A stretch of 34,365 nucleotides of DNA, from assembly GCA_039931675.1 (NCBI GenBank), contig JBDTRM010000162.1, positions 1 to 34,365 of the forward strand, given 5' to 3'. Position numbers and translations under genes: made by a program. Of this stretch, positions 16,048 through 24,798 are shown one piece after another. Source of the DNA: JAEUTH01 sp039931675 (lineage in GTDB: Bacteria; Bacteroidota; Bacteroidia; AKYH767-A; OLB10). How positions within the stretch are numbered: position 1 is the stretch's first letter; every line of letters starts with the position of its first letter. The notes under the pieces were generated by a model that was given only the letters and a program-made list of their open reading frames with translations, was not told where the DNA came from and made no database searches.

Positions 16048-17136
16048 TTACACATCATCATATTCTTTAATCCACTTCCAAACTTGTGCGCTCCACGTAT
16101 CGGGTGTAATTTGTTTTGCTAACTCCACGCTGTTGTCGCCCATTTGTATTAAACGCGAAACAGGAGTATGAATCAATTTACGGAAAGCTTCGAAAAGTGA
16201 GTTTTCATCACTTGCCCTGAACTCATATCCATTAGAGCCATCTTTTAAAAACAACGATGCAGCATTGGTGCGGTTGGATGTGATAATCGGAAATCCTGCC
16301 GCAGCAAACTCATGCACCACAACGCCCCAGGGTTCTATCTTACTTGGTAAAATAAACACACCTGTTTTACCTATGTACTCCGGTAAATCATCAGGCTGCA
16401 CGAAACCCATGTTTTTTATTTTATCATGCCTGGGAAAACTGTTGTTATACTCACCACGCCCGAGACACCAGAGTTCCCAGTCATTAGGCTCTTCTTTTTG
16501 GAGGCGGATAAAAGCATTCCACATTTCGCGCACACCTTTTTGTTTGGTATAACGTCCTACATAAATAATACGCTTGGGGAAGTCATGTGATTTTGCATCG
16601 CGAAACAGGAGGTATTGTTTGTGAAAAAAATCAAAATCGGCTGCGTATTTTCCAATCTCAGTTTGTTCTTTGGTGAAACCCAATTTACGTGCGTATATTA
16701 AATGTGGTGGTCCCGAAACCCAAACATTAGAGAACATGCGCGGAAAAGTGAGGCGTGCTAAAACTGTTCCCACATATTGTTTAATAGAACCAAACCAGGG
16801 ATTATCAAGCGTGAGCACTGTGGCAACCTTGCCAAAATACTTGCGGCAAACCTGCATATAAGTACGATCAATCCAGCCATTGCAAAAAATAAAATCAGGT
16901 TTTATTTCATCAACTAATGCGAATAATTCATCATCATTATAATCAAAACGATTATAAGTATATACGTCTTTAATTTCGGGGAAATCGAAAGGAGCAACTT
17001 CAGCAACAGGCAGTCGTACTACATGCACCTCCACCGGGTAAGTTTCGGTGAGGCGTTTAATACAAGCGATGAAATAACCTGCAAGCCTGTTATACAGGAA
17101 CAAGGCTTTTTTCTTCTGTGGCGGTTTCCGGATCAT
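16048..17136 (-). CDS. glycosyltransferase family 4
   Basis: This is a GT-B glycosyltransferase of 362 residues. The C-terminal donor-binding half has IIYVGRYTKQKGVREMWNAF (about 190-209) and the KIEPWGVVVHEFAAAGFPII segment with the usual acidic residues. The first 47 nt overlap the 3' end of the polymerase gene, which is long for a simple overlap. The start MIRKPPQKKKALFLYNRL cannot be moved downstream because the fold begins at KALFLYN and the next Met is far inside. Coupled translation with the polymerase is likely. The acceptor is presumably the same repeat unit the other transferases build. Confidence 0.87.
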   Translation of the reverse strand: MIRKPPQKKKALFLYNRLAGYFIACIKRLTETYPVEVHVVRLPVAEVAPFDFPEIKDVYTYNRFDYNDDELFALVDEIKPDFIFCNGWIDRTYMQVCRKYFGKVATVLTLDNPWFGSIKQYVGTVLARLTFPRMFSNVWVSGPPHLIYARKLGFTKEQTEIGKYAADFDFFHKQYLLFRDAKSHDFPKRIIYVGRYTKQKGVREMWNAFIRLQKEEPNDWELWCLGRGEYNNSFPRHDKIKNMGFVQPDDLPEYIGKTGVFILPSKIEPWGVVVHEFAAAGFPIITSNRTNAASLFLKDGSNGYEFRASDENSLFEAFRKLIHTPVSRLIQMGDNSVELAKQITPDTWSAQVWKWIKEYDDV

Positions 17137-18397
17137 AACTGAGTAAGAATAATGACATTATAAAATAAACTGTAAACGGATTGAGTGAACCCATGAGCCA
17201 CGCTTCAAATGAAGTGGAAAATATGGCTCCGTACAACAACGGGACGGCTAAATATGAAGAGTGTGCAGCTTTAAAAATTACACGGAAAAGCGCCTGGTAA
17301 AACAACACAACACCTATTAACCCGAAGCATAACCATAACCCAAGAAAAACATTATGAACACCACCATTGTGACCCAGGTAACCAAGCATGGTTTTATACT
17401 CCATAAATAATTGCCCGTCATAATCAAATCCTCTTCCTATAAAAATATCTTTTTGAATAAATCCCCAGGCAAATGTCCAGGCGACTACGCGACCTGAACC
17501 ATTTTCAATGGAGCTTGCGCGTAATACTGTACCTAGCCCGATACCGTTAATTATTCCTGTAATGTTCTGTGAAATAATCTGGAATACGACAATAAGTACT
17601 ACTAATAAAGCAAAACCTGCAAATGGTGAAAGGCGATAAAATCGTGCGAACAGGAAGAAAATAATTATTGACATCAAACCGTTTCGCGACACACTGAAAA
17701 TAAGCGAAGTAAAAATCAAACCATAGATGGTGATCTTTTCCTGCTTTGTTAGAAGTTCAGGGAATTTACTGTTGACTATGAAAAAAAATGTTATGAATAC
17801 ATAAGAGAATGTTCCTATGCCGTTTGGGTTTCCGAGCACACCGCGATAGCGGCCAACAAGCGTGACTAAATCATACATGAAAGGATAAAGAATAAACCCT
17901 GCCATGAGCAGCCATCCTACAAACAAACCAATATCACGAAGAAATTCAATACCATCTTCGGTAAGTATTTTTTTTAAATAAACAGGAATAATAATAAGTA
18001 CGAGTGAGTATGAAAGCGATTTCTGAAATGCATTTCCGGGGTCTGCATTTCTGAAATTGACAATAAAAGTCCAGACAAGGAACGGAAGAAAATACAAGTA
18101 TATTTTGCTGGGATAAGCATACTGTTTCATGTCTAAGAAATAAAAAGTAGCAAGCATTAACATGTATATATTCCTTACATCCCTGGCCCAGCCCATGCTG
18201 TAGCTCCAGCTATCGCTCATGGCCAGCAAAAACAAAAAACCAAGAAACATTTCTTTATGCCGGTTTTTTATTTTCAACAATAGCACACACAATGGAATCA
18301 ATATTATTGTGACCTGGCCACCGAGGTAAATACCTGTAAACAGCCAAACGAAGACCATTATTACCAGTGTATTATATCGTTTCAGAAAATCAATCAT
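17090..18397 (-). CDS. O-antigen ligase/polymerase-like membrane protein
   Basis: This polytopic membrane protein of 435 residues has about eleven or twelve hydrophobic segments and a large loop between about residues 285 and 365. The loop contains GRGFDYDGQLF and the HNGGVHNVFLGLWLCFG segment, which carries the H-N-x-x-L pattern of the Wzy_C (O-antigen ligase/polymerase) family. In a cluster of glycosyltransferases it would polymerise or ligate lipid-linked oligosaccharide units at the outer face of the inner membrane. Ligase and polymerase cannot be separated by sequence. Its 3' end overlaps the next glycosyltransferase; 309 bp of repeat-bearing DNA separates it from the gene upstream. Confidence 0.85.
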   Translation of the reverse strand: MIDFLKRYNTLVIMVFVWLFTGIYLGGQVTIILIPLCVLLLKIKNRHKEMFLGFLFLLAMSDSWSYSMGWARDVRNIYMLMLATFYFLDMKQYAYPSKIYLYFLPFLVWTFIVNFRNADPGNAFQKSLSYSLVLIIIPVYLKKILTEDGIEFLRDIGLFVGWLLMAGFILYPFMYDLVTLVGRYRGVLGNPNGIGTFSYVFITFFFIVNSKFPELLTKQEKITIYGLIFTSLIFSVSRNGLMSIIIFFLFARFYRLSPFAGFALLVVLIVVFQIISQNITGIINGIGLGTVLRASSIENGSGRVVAWTFAWGFIQKDIFIGRGFDYDGQLFMEYKTMLGYLGHNGGVHNVFLGLWLCFGLIGVVLFYQALFRVIFKAAHSSYLAVPLLYGAIFSTSFEAWLMGSLNPFTVYFIMSLFLLSYDPETATEEKSLVPV

Positions 18398-18463
18398 GTA
18401 TTATCGGGGTGCCGTTTATACCACAAACAGGATAAATTAGTAATCCCGCTGAATTGCGGGATC

Positions 18464-18590
18464 AACCTTAAATTTCAATTTAACCTTAGAAGAAAAGCAT
18501 GGCGATAACACGAAACCTTATTACTTTATTTTCCTGAGAAATAAGGTAATAAGGTTGTAACGGGGGCTGCATATTTCTACTAAGGTTTTT
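18464..18590. repeat. nested palindromic repeat, copy 2
   Basis: Same plan as 1277-1425. The core is AACCTTATTACTTTATT (18514-18530) against AATAAGGTAATAAGGTT (18540-18556), one mismatch. The outer arms are AACCTTAGAAGAAA (18482-18495) and TTTCTACTAAGGTTT (18574-18588), and a further AACCTTAAATT lies at 18464-18474. Unpaired spacers are also conserved with copy 1 (ATAACAC before the core; a CGGG and a GCA after it). It fills much of the 18398-18706 gap, which holds no gene. A separate perfect 7-bp hairpin, ATCCCGC/GCGGGAT, is at 18443-18462. Confidence 0.8.
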
Positions 18591-18706
18591 CATTCTTATA
18601 AGAATTGTTACTCAAATTAAATGTACTGTTTTATCCTGTTTTCAGTCTAGCAAGTTATGCTGCGGGAACTGAATTGGATGCAAATGTACGTGTTACCGTT
18701 TTGGTG

Positions 18707-19831
18707 CTAAAAAGTTTTTATTTTTTCGAAAAAATTAATGTGCTGCAATGCTACCTGCTGCCAGGTAAACCGCTGTTTAACTTTTTCAAACGATGTTAAT
18801 GCCGATTTTTTTCGCTCAGCAACAGGCATCGTTGCCATTTTTATAATAGCCTTTTTTAATTGCTCCTTATTATTCTTTTCAATCAGTATTCCGTTTGATT
18901 CATCTACCAGTTCGGCAGTTGCACCTACATCGCTTACAATAACAGGCATCTCATAACACATAGCTTCCAAAACAACTGTAGGCATACCTTCAAATAAAGT
19001 AGGAAACACAAACACATCATTATCAATATACATTTGTCTTAACTTGTCATCATCAGCAAATCCTGCAAAAGTAAGGTTTGGAAATGTGTATTGTGCAGTA
19101 AGCGTTTCAAATAACGGGCCTTTACCCACAAAACTAAAATGCAACTTTTCTTCGTAGCCTTCGCCATTAAGTTCTTTAATAGTTTCAAGCAATAAATCTA
19201 TTCCTTTATTATGTGCAAACCTTCCTACGAAGAGCAGGTTTAATTTTGAGTGCTCGAAATTTTTTGTGAAAGCGGGCGGCAGGTTAACAGCATTAGGCAA
19301 TACCACAATTTTTTTCAGATCAACACCGGCTTTTTCTTTTAGAATATCTGTGAGCTTGCCGCCCAATGAAACCACGTAAGCAGCATGTTTAAAAATATTT
19401 CGTAACACCATGCGGAATGGAAAAGTGCTTAACCTGTCTCTCACTGTTATGCCCTGAAAAGGTTCAAGGCCATGCGGATTATAAATTAACCGGTGACGAA
19501 ATTTTTTTATGCCATGCCAAACACTTAAACCCTGCGAATAAATTATTGCTTCGGGATGTTGCATAACCACATCATAAACCAAAGCCGAGTACTTATAACA
19601 ATTGCGCAGGTAATTTCCTTTGGCAGCATGATTAAATGGAATTGAAACTTCTTTTATACCAAGCGTTTCATCAAATACTTTTTCGGTATGAGGATGGATT
19701 ACCGTAAGCTGCAAAGATTTTGTTTTCGCAAGTTCCTCGATCAGAAGTTTGGAGTGCCGCTGTATGCCGCCTATAGCCATTGGAAAAATTCCGCTCGTGC
19801 AAAAAATTACATGCTTAGGTTTTTGCGACAT
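18707..19831 (-). CDS. glycosyltransferase family 4
   Basis: This is a GT-B glycosyltransferase of 374 residues. The N-terminus has the GGIQRHSKLL motif after IFCTSGIFPMAI, and the donor half has LLFVGRFAHNKGIDLLLETI and PTLFEGMPTVVLEAMCYEMP with the family E-x7-E. Start ATG at 19831 overlaps the epimerase gene by 17 nt, indicating coupled translation within the cluster. Donor and acceptor unknown. Downstream lies the nested palindrome, which may set off the later genes of the cluster. Confidence 0.9.
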   Translation of the reverse strand: MSQKPKHVIFCTSGIFPMAIGGIQRHSKLLIEELAKTKSLQLTVIHPHTEKVFDETLGIKEVSIPFNHAAKGNYLRNCYKYSALVYDVVMQHPEAIIYSQGLSVWHGIKKFRHRLIYNPHGLEPFQGITVRDRLSTFPFRMVLRNIFKHAAYVVSLGGKLTDILKEKAGVDLKKIVVLPNAVNLPPAFTKNFEHSKLNLLFVGRFAHNKGIDLLLETIKELNGEGYEEKLHFSFVGKGPLFETLTAQYTFPNLTFAGFADDDKLRQMYIDNDVFVFPTLFEGMPTVVLEAMCYEMPVIVSDVGATAELVDESNGILIEKNNKEQLKKAIIKMATMPVAERKKSALTSFEKVKQRFTWQQVALQHINFFEKIKTF

Positions 19832-20738
19832 CCTGGTCTAATAAAGTTTTAATGCCTTCGTCAATGCTTATCTTGGGTTCCCAGCCTAAGGTTTTTAACT
19901 TGGCAACATCGGCAAGCAAGTGCATGCGTTCCACTTTCCGCACGCGCGAATGATCTACTTCTATTTCTATTTTCTCACCTAACTGGCGCTCAAAAGCTTC
20001 TACTATTTCAGTTACAGAATATTCAGTTCCGCTACCTATATTGTAAGTGTGATTACCCTGGTTTACCTTGTTAAGCAAAACCTGCATGGCCGAAGCCATA
20101 TCATAAGTATGAATAAAATCGCGTTTGGGTTTTATGTTGCCAAGCTTAATTTTACGGTTGCCGGAATTTATCTGCTGTTGTATTTCAGGTATCAGGTGCG
20201 GGTTGGTTTCATTGGGGCCGAAGGCATTAAAAAAGCGGCAGATTACTGTCGTAATGCGCGTTTGCAGATAAAACTCATTACACAAACGCTCGCAGGCTAA
20301 TTTTGATAAGCCATAAATATCCATCGGCCCCACCGGGTGATTTTCATTTACTGCTGTATCATAAACAGGATAAACCGCTGCACTGCTTGCAAACATTACC
20401 TGCTTGCAATCCGTTTGCTTGGCTGCATCAAGCAGGTTCATAGTACCTTGTATGTTTACTGCAGCCGATTCAAATGGATGTTCGTTGCAATAAGGAATGA
20501 AGTGAATAGCCGCGAGGTGTAAAATTTTTTCGGCATTGATTTTTCTGATAACCAGCGACATTACATCACGATGCAGAATATCCATATTGAAAAAATGTTC
20601 ATCATCAATGGCAATAAAATCGCGATTGCCAAAAGAGAGATTGTCTATCACAAATATTTCGTGATCCAGATCCTGGAGGTGACTGATGATGGCCGAACCT
20701 ATAAAGCCCGCTCCGCCTGTTATTAATATTTTGCTCAT
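19815..20738 (-). CDS. NAD-dependent nucleotide-sugar epimerase/dehydratase
   Basis: This is an extended short-chain dehydrogenase acting on a nucleotide sugar, most like the UDP-glucose 4-epimerase group. NAD binding is shown by GGAGFIG (residues 8-14) and the IDNLSFG segment. The catalytic residues are S118/S119 in FASSAAVY and the YxxxK pair Y142/K146 in IYGLSK. Length 307 is normal. It probably supplies an activated sugar to the adjacent glycosyltransferases. The substrate cannot be fixed from sequence. It overlaps the next gene by 17 nt. Confidence 0.88.
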   Translation of the reverse strand: MSKILITGGAGFIGSAIISHLQDLDHEIFVIDNLSFGNRDFIAIDDEHFFNMDILHRDVMSLVIRKINAEKILHLAAIHFIPYCNEHPFESAAVNIQGTMNLLDAAKQTDCKQVMFASSAAVYPVYDTAVNENHPVGPMDIYGLSKLACERLCNEFYLQTRITTVICRFFNAFGPNETNPHLIPEIQQQINSGNRKIKLGNIKPKRDFIHTYDMASAMQVLLNKVNQGNHTYNIGSGTEYSVTEIVEAFERQLGEKIEIEVDHSRVRKVERMHLLADVAKLKTLGWEPKISIDEGIKTLLDQDVAKT

Positions 20739-20885
20739 GATGTGTAATGATGTACTTTAAAAATGGGGAAGTAAATTGCTGAAATAATCACAGTGTATAT
20801 GTGCCGGTTAAACAGCAATAATATCAAGGAGTGTAAATTACCTGCTTTTACCAAATGCCGAAAATAGCAAATTAAATCTGAATGT

Positions 20886-22082
20886 TTAATGCATGGCGTT
20901 CAAAACCTTCAGGTAATTTTCTTTTTGAGAGGACTTGGTAAAATACATTTCAACCAATTTCCTGTTCTCATTTTTGATATCAGGAGTTGGTTTTTCTAAC
21001 TGCAAAAGTTCATTTTGTTTGATTACATATCCGCAGCCATGCATCTTTACAAACGTAGTATAATCTCCCAAACCTTCACTGATCAGCACCTGCAAGCCTG
21101 CCGAAAGATATTCGGCAAACTTGGTTGGCGATGCTACCTTGTTAGTTACCGTAAGCTCCCGAATCATAATGCCATAGTCGCCACAATTAAGCACCTGCTG
21201 CACATCAGCATGCTGCACCCATTGCCGCTGCACCTGCTGCGGAAAGTGTGCTATCATCTTATCAATCCGTTCGTCCTTGCCGGTCATAAAAATCACTTTT
21301 AAATTTTTTTGCGCGTTAAGCATCGGTCTTAAAAAATCTTCAAGCAGGTTAAACGATTGCCAGCCTGCTGTTGAACCGGAGTAAATCAAAACAACATCGT
21401 GCTCATCAAGGTTGTGTTTTTTACGATATGTGCCAGTGGCAGCGGTAGTGGCAGCGGTAGTGGTAGCGGTAGTGGTAGTGGTAGCAGTAGCGGTAGTGGT
21501 AGTGGTAGTGGTACTATCTATATTAAAGCCTAAACCTAATGTGCAAGGTATTACTACGTGACTGTTTAAATCATAGCCATAATTTTCTTTCCAGTAATTC
21601 ACTAATTCATTTGACACTGCAATGTGAAAGTCTGTTTTTAAAACAGCCATTTTTTCAAGAGTCGTAATATCTTTCTTCAACCTTTCGCTTGGCACCACAT
21701 TATACTCATGCCATTCGGCAGCAATGGCACCACGCCCGTCAAGACAAATTGTTTTAATCAAGCCCAATCGCTTTACTTTTAATGCAAGATGCACAGCCAG
21801 CACATTACGTGCTATCACTGCCCGCTCACCGGTTAGCAGGCAATAAATAGCAAGCGTAATCCAATTCCACCGCCACGTATCTATTTTAGGAAACATGGGT
21901 AAAACCCTTGCATCGGGCAGCTCACTTTTTATTTTCAATTTATTCTTTTTGAAACCGCGTGGCGATATAAAAGCTACAAAACGAATATGCCCGGTAGTGA
22001 GGTTACGCATATACTTTACAACATCAATAGCCTGGCTCGAAAGAACTCCCGATGGGGCATCGCCAAAAGTGAGGTATAACAT
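20886..22082 (-). CDS. glycosyltransferase-like protein with a Thr/Ala repeat insert
   Basis: This is probably a GT-B (family 4-like) glycosyltransferase: MLYLTFGDAPSGVLSSQAIDVVKYM at the start, a Rossmann-like N-terminal half, and a donor half with VVLIYSGSTAGWQSFN, MTGKDERID and KFAEYLSAGLQVLIS. Between the halves lies a low-complexity run of 28 Thr, Ala and Gly residues (191-218) encoded by a GGTAGY hexamer tract on the plus strand (21429-21512). I start at the ATG 22082-22080. The alternative TTG at 22112 lies in the likely promoter box TATTTTTG. First gene of the minus-strand polysaccharide cluster, 147 bp before the epimerase. Confidence 0.75.
   Translation of the reverse strand: MLYLTFGDAPSGVLSSQAIDVVKYMRNLTTGHIRFVAFISPRGFKKNKLKIKSELPDARVLPMFPKIDTWRWNWITLAIYCLLTGERAVIARNVLAVHLALKVKRLGLIKTICLDGRGAIAAEWHEYNVVPSERLKKDITTLEKMAVLKTDFHIAVSNELVNYWKENYGYDLNSHVVIPCTLGLGFNIDSTTTTTTTATATTTTTATTTAATTAATGTYRKKHNLDEHDVVLIYSGSTAGWQSFNLLEDFLRPMLNAQKNLKVIFMTGKDERIDKMIAHFPQQVQRQWVQHADVQQVLNCGDYGIMIRELTVTNKVASPTKFAEYLSAGLQVLISEGLGDYTTFVKMHGCGYVIKQNELLQLEKPTPDIKNENRKLVEMYFTKSSQKENYLKVLNAMH
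21429..21512. repeat. GGTAGT/GGTAGC hexamer tract in a coding region
   Basis: About 84 bp of interspersed GGTAGT, GGTAGC, GGCAGC and GCAGT words encode a Thr/Ala run on the minus strand. All units are multiples of three, so length changes would stay in frame. Confidence 0.85.
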
Positions 22083-22109
22083 TATGGGGAATGAAAATTT
22101 AGGAAACGC

Positions 22110-22117
22110 CAAAAATA
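22110..22117 (-). promoter_or_regulatory. possible -7 box of the polysaccharide cluster
   Basis: On the minus strand these bases read TATTTTTG, matching TAnnTTTG, 27 nt before the ATG at 22082. No convincing -33 box was found. Confidence 0.35.
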
Positions 22118-22180
22118 GATTTTATATTGACAATTGATGACGAACCATTGCCGAAAGACAACACACACGCGCAGCCTGTA

Positions 22181-22274
22181 ACAGCGTTCCGATAGCTATC
22201 GGAATCAGTTCGCTCTAAAAAATGTAAATGATTACAACGTCAACTTTGACAAAGTGAAAGATCTTTGTCAAAGT
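22181..22274. repeat. two-hairpin repeat family, copy 1
   Basis: Stem I: AGCG, then TTCCGATAGCTATCGGAA (22187-22204), then CGCT. Stem II: ACTTTGACAAAG (22243-22254) and CTTTGTCAAAGT (22263-22274), a perfect 12-bp pair. It lies in the gap between the divergent glycosyltransferase and the T9SS cargo gene and has the same order of stems as the copies at 24798-25149. Confidence 0.75.
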
Positions 22275-22349
22275 GCGTCTAGTATAATTTCAATGAGTAA
22301 TTCCAGCAAACTTTTTTATTTTCGACATTTTAGTAAACTAATTTCTGCT

Positions 22350-23777
22350 ATGAAACTAAGTTTTATCATATTGGTTTTTTTAGGTTTTAATCTTAATGCT
22401 CAAAGCAGGCGAGATTATTGGGCTTTTGGTGATAGCGCAGGGTTACAATTCAATGGTGCAGTTGTAAACCCAATTACCGCATCAATAGTAAGCAATGAAG
22501 TTGCAGCAAGTATTGCTGATAATGCAGGAAATCCTCTGTTTTCTATAGGAGCTCCTTTTTTAGGTGCTTTCAGGCTGAGTGTTTTTTCATGGAATAATCA
22601 GCTTATGACCAATGGAGATACCATTTATGGTGAGGCGACTCTTACTCAATGTGCTATTATTATTCCCTTATTCGGTGATTCAAATATGTTTTATATTATC
22701 CATCAAGGCACTCCACAAAGTGGCATTCCGCTCAAGTTATACTATTCTATTGTTGACATGAGCTTAGATAGCGGAAAGGGTGCGGTGATTATTAAGAACA
22801 TGCTTATTGATTCAACAAATCAACTTTGTGAAAAACGGGTTGCTGTTAAACATGGCAATGGACGCGATTGGTGGATAATTTCTCATTCCCTTTTCGGTGA
22901 TTTATTTGTGAAATATCTTATAAGCAACGATTCTATTATTGGCCCGTTTTATCAAAATATTGGAAGTATGCATACTATAGACCCTGGTGGTCAAATGGCA
23001 ATATCCCCTGATGGTGATAAACTCTTTTTGCCCAATTTTAGTGGCATTGCCGACCTTTTTGATTTCGACCGTTGTACAGGTGATATTAGTAACTGGCACT
23101 ATATAGGCGATGCCACATTAAGCTGGGAGCGGTATTATGGAGGTTCGTTCTCGTATAAAAATTTATTGTATTATTCTTCTCGCGATAGCGTTTGGCAAAT
23201 AGATGCCAAGGACAGCAACCCTGCATCAACCAAAGTACTATTATGGGCTGATAATAATGGCGATGCATGTATTGGGCAGCATCAACTCGCCCCTGATAAC
23301 AATATTTATATTTCAAGCTACCGTGGCATCGGATGTAGTGCACCAAATACTATTTACGATAGTCTTAACATGAACCTGACAGTAATTACTAATCCTGACA
23401 TACAAGGCGTTGGATGCTCGCTTCTTCCATATAATATAAGTTTGGGCGGTCATAGAACCTTTTCAGGTTTGCCCAATATACCTTTTTATAATTTAGGTGC
23501 TTTAAGCGGCAGTATATGCGATACCTTGACAGGTATAGTTCAGTTAGATAATCCATCACCCTCTTTTACAATTTTTCCAAACCCGGTTACTGATATTTTA
23601 TACATACGCCCATGCGTCAATAATTCAATAATAACTATTTACAATTGTCTTGGCAGCAAATTAATAAATGTAAAAAATCAAAATCAAATAAACGTAAGGC
23701 GTTTAGCAGAAGGAGTGTATGTTGTTGAGGTAATCTATAAAGAGATAGTGATAAGAAAAAGGTTTATAAAACAGTAG
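22350..23777 (+). CDS. secreted protein with T9SS type A sorting domain
   Basis: This is a predicted type IX secretion cargo of 475 residues. The signal peptide is MKLSFIILVFLGFNLNAQ. The body (20-400) opens with RDYWAFGDSAGLQFNG and looks like a beta-propeller-like repeat protein, for example GGQMAISPDGDKLFLPNF. The last 75 residues form the sorting domain: FTIFPNPVTDILYI, then IYNCLGSKL, and the end YVVEVIYKEIVIRKRFIKQ. The body function is unknown. I start at ATG 22350; a GTG at 22254 would put 32 extra residues before the signal peptide and would run through the hairpin repeat. Confidence 0.88.
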   Translation: MKLSFIILVFLGFNLNAQSRRDYWAFGDSAGLQFNGAVVNPITASIVSNEVAASIADNAGNPLFSIGAPFLGAFRLSVFSWNNQLMTNGDTIYGEATLTQCAIIIPLFGDSNMFYIIHQGTPQSGIPLKLYYSIVDMSLDSGKGAVIIKNMLIDSTNQLCEKRVAVKHGNGRDWWIISHSLFGDLFVKYLISNDSIIGPFYQNIGSMHTIDPGGQMAISPDGDKLFLPNFSGIADLFDFDRCTGDISNWHYIGDATLSWERYYGGSFSYKNLLYYSSRDSVWQIDAKDSNPASTKVLLWADNNGDACIGQHQLAPDNNIYISSYRGIGCSAPNTIYDSLNMNLTVITNPDIQGVGCSLLPYNISLGGHRTFSGLPNIPFYNLGALSGSICDTLTGIVQLDNPSPSFTIFPNPVTDILYIRPCVNNSIITIYNCLGSKLINVKNQNQINVRRLAEGVYVVEVIYKEIVIRKRFIKQ

Positions 23778-23997
23778 CGTTCTTAGTAACTTCGCATAAA
23801 CAACAATTCCTCATTGCACTTGCCCCTTTGCTATTCCAAATACCGCAAATCGGTCCCGCAGACGTCCCCACCGATCCCGCAAAGAATTTGGCAACACCAT
23901 ACTGATAACTAAAAACTAAATTCTCTGCAATTCATTTAATTGTTGATAGCACTAACCACACTTTTTCCGCGTTAATATTCCTCACTTCCCCAGCATA

Positions 23998-24798
23998 ATG
24001 CCACGTTCACTTTACATCACACCTACACTTTTTTTATACTGTGCTTACGCATGGTCTCAATCTATAGAAACAACATTCGGCAATGAAAAAATTTACAACT
24101 ACAAACTTATTATTGAAGCTCCGGTTTATGAATGTAATATATTAGGCTCTACTGCCGAAGATGTTTTGTTGCAGGTTGCAGAACCTGGTTCTGTTTTCAC
24201 TCTTGTTGGCAATAAGGATGACGACACTGTAATTATCCGCTTTTGGTTATGGAAAGAAAATACCACTCTTAACTACGCTCTTTGTTATGCAGATTCACTG
24301 TGTGTTACCCGAAAATATTTTCTTATGTCGCATGAGGATTTAAAATGCAAAACAATTCCGCGATATAACCGCAACTGTAGTTTTACAGCAGGTACGGTTT
24401 TAATTCCTGTAAAAATGCGGCTTCAGCATTTCGACTTTTCTAAAGATTTTACATTAGGCCCAACTGCCGGTGCCAAGTTTCGCCTTTCGCATTACATGCA
24501 TAACTATATGAATATACTTGCAGGTCTCGGCATTACTTCAGTTACATTAGATAAACGCTCCCCCAAGGGAGTTGTAGAGGAAAGCATAGAAGTGCCCGCC
24601 CTTTCTCCTTCGCTGGGATGTGTACTTGAATTTAACAGAACAACACAGGTAGGTTTATTTTGTGGCTGCGATTACATCTCTGATAACGAAACTCAAAATT
24701 TTATCTATCACGGAAAACTCTGGCTTTCCTTCGGATTGGGATTCACCATCCTTTCGCAGGAAAGCAACTCATCGGTAAATGAGGAACGCAAACAGTGA
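23998..24798 (+). CDS. secreted or outer-membrane hypothetical protein
   Basis: No family recognised. The 266-residue protein starts with a probable signal peptide (MPRSLYITPTLFLYCAYAWSQ). It contains several Cys, and the second half (about 145-255) has alternating hydrophobic and glycine-rich strands (FTLGPTAGAKFRLSHYMHNYM, LWLSFGLGFTIL) that suggest a small beta-barrel. Residues 187-194 (RSPKGVVE) are encoded by a GC-rich palindromic repeat of the type found in murF-alr. The 220 bp before the gene (23778-23997) hold nothing I recognise. The repeat block 24798-25149 follows directly. Confidence 0.6.
   Translation: MPRSLYITPTLFLYCAYAWSQSIETTFGNEKIYNYKLIIEAPVYECNILGSTAEDVLLQVAEPGSVFTLVGNKDDDTVIIRFWLWKENTTLNYALCYADSLCVTRKYFLMSHEDLKCKTIPRYNRNCSFTAGTVLIPVKMRLQHFDFSKDFTLGPTAGAKFRLSHYMHNYMNILAGLGITSVTLDKRSPKGVVEESIEVPALSPSLGCVLEFNRTTQVGLFCGCDYISDNETQNFIYHGKLWLSFGLGFTILSQESNSSVNEERKQ
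24556..24580. repeat. GC-rich palindromic repeat inside a coding region, copy 3
   Basis: CGCTCCCCCAAGGGAGTTGT followed by AGAGG. It shares the CTCCC...GGGAG palindrome, the trailing GTAGAGG-like sequence and the AAACG lead with the murF copies, but the arm is shorter. Confidence 0.6.

Noticed and set aside
18443..18462. Perfect 7-bp hairpin as intrinsic terminator in the polysaccharide cluster
   Set aside because: No T-run follows in the direction of transcription (minus strand).
21429..21512. Phase-variable on/off switch from the hexamer tract
   Set aside because: All units are multiples of three bases, so slippage by whole units cannot shift the frame. Only length variation is plausible.
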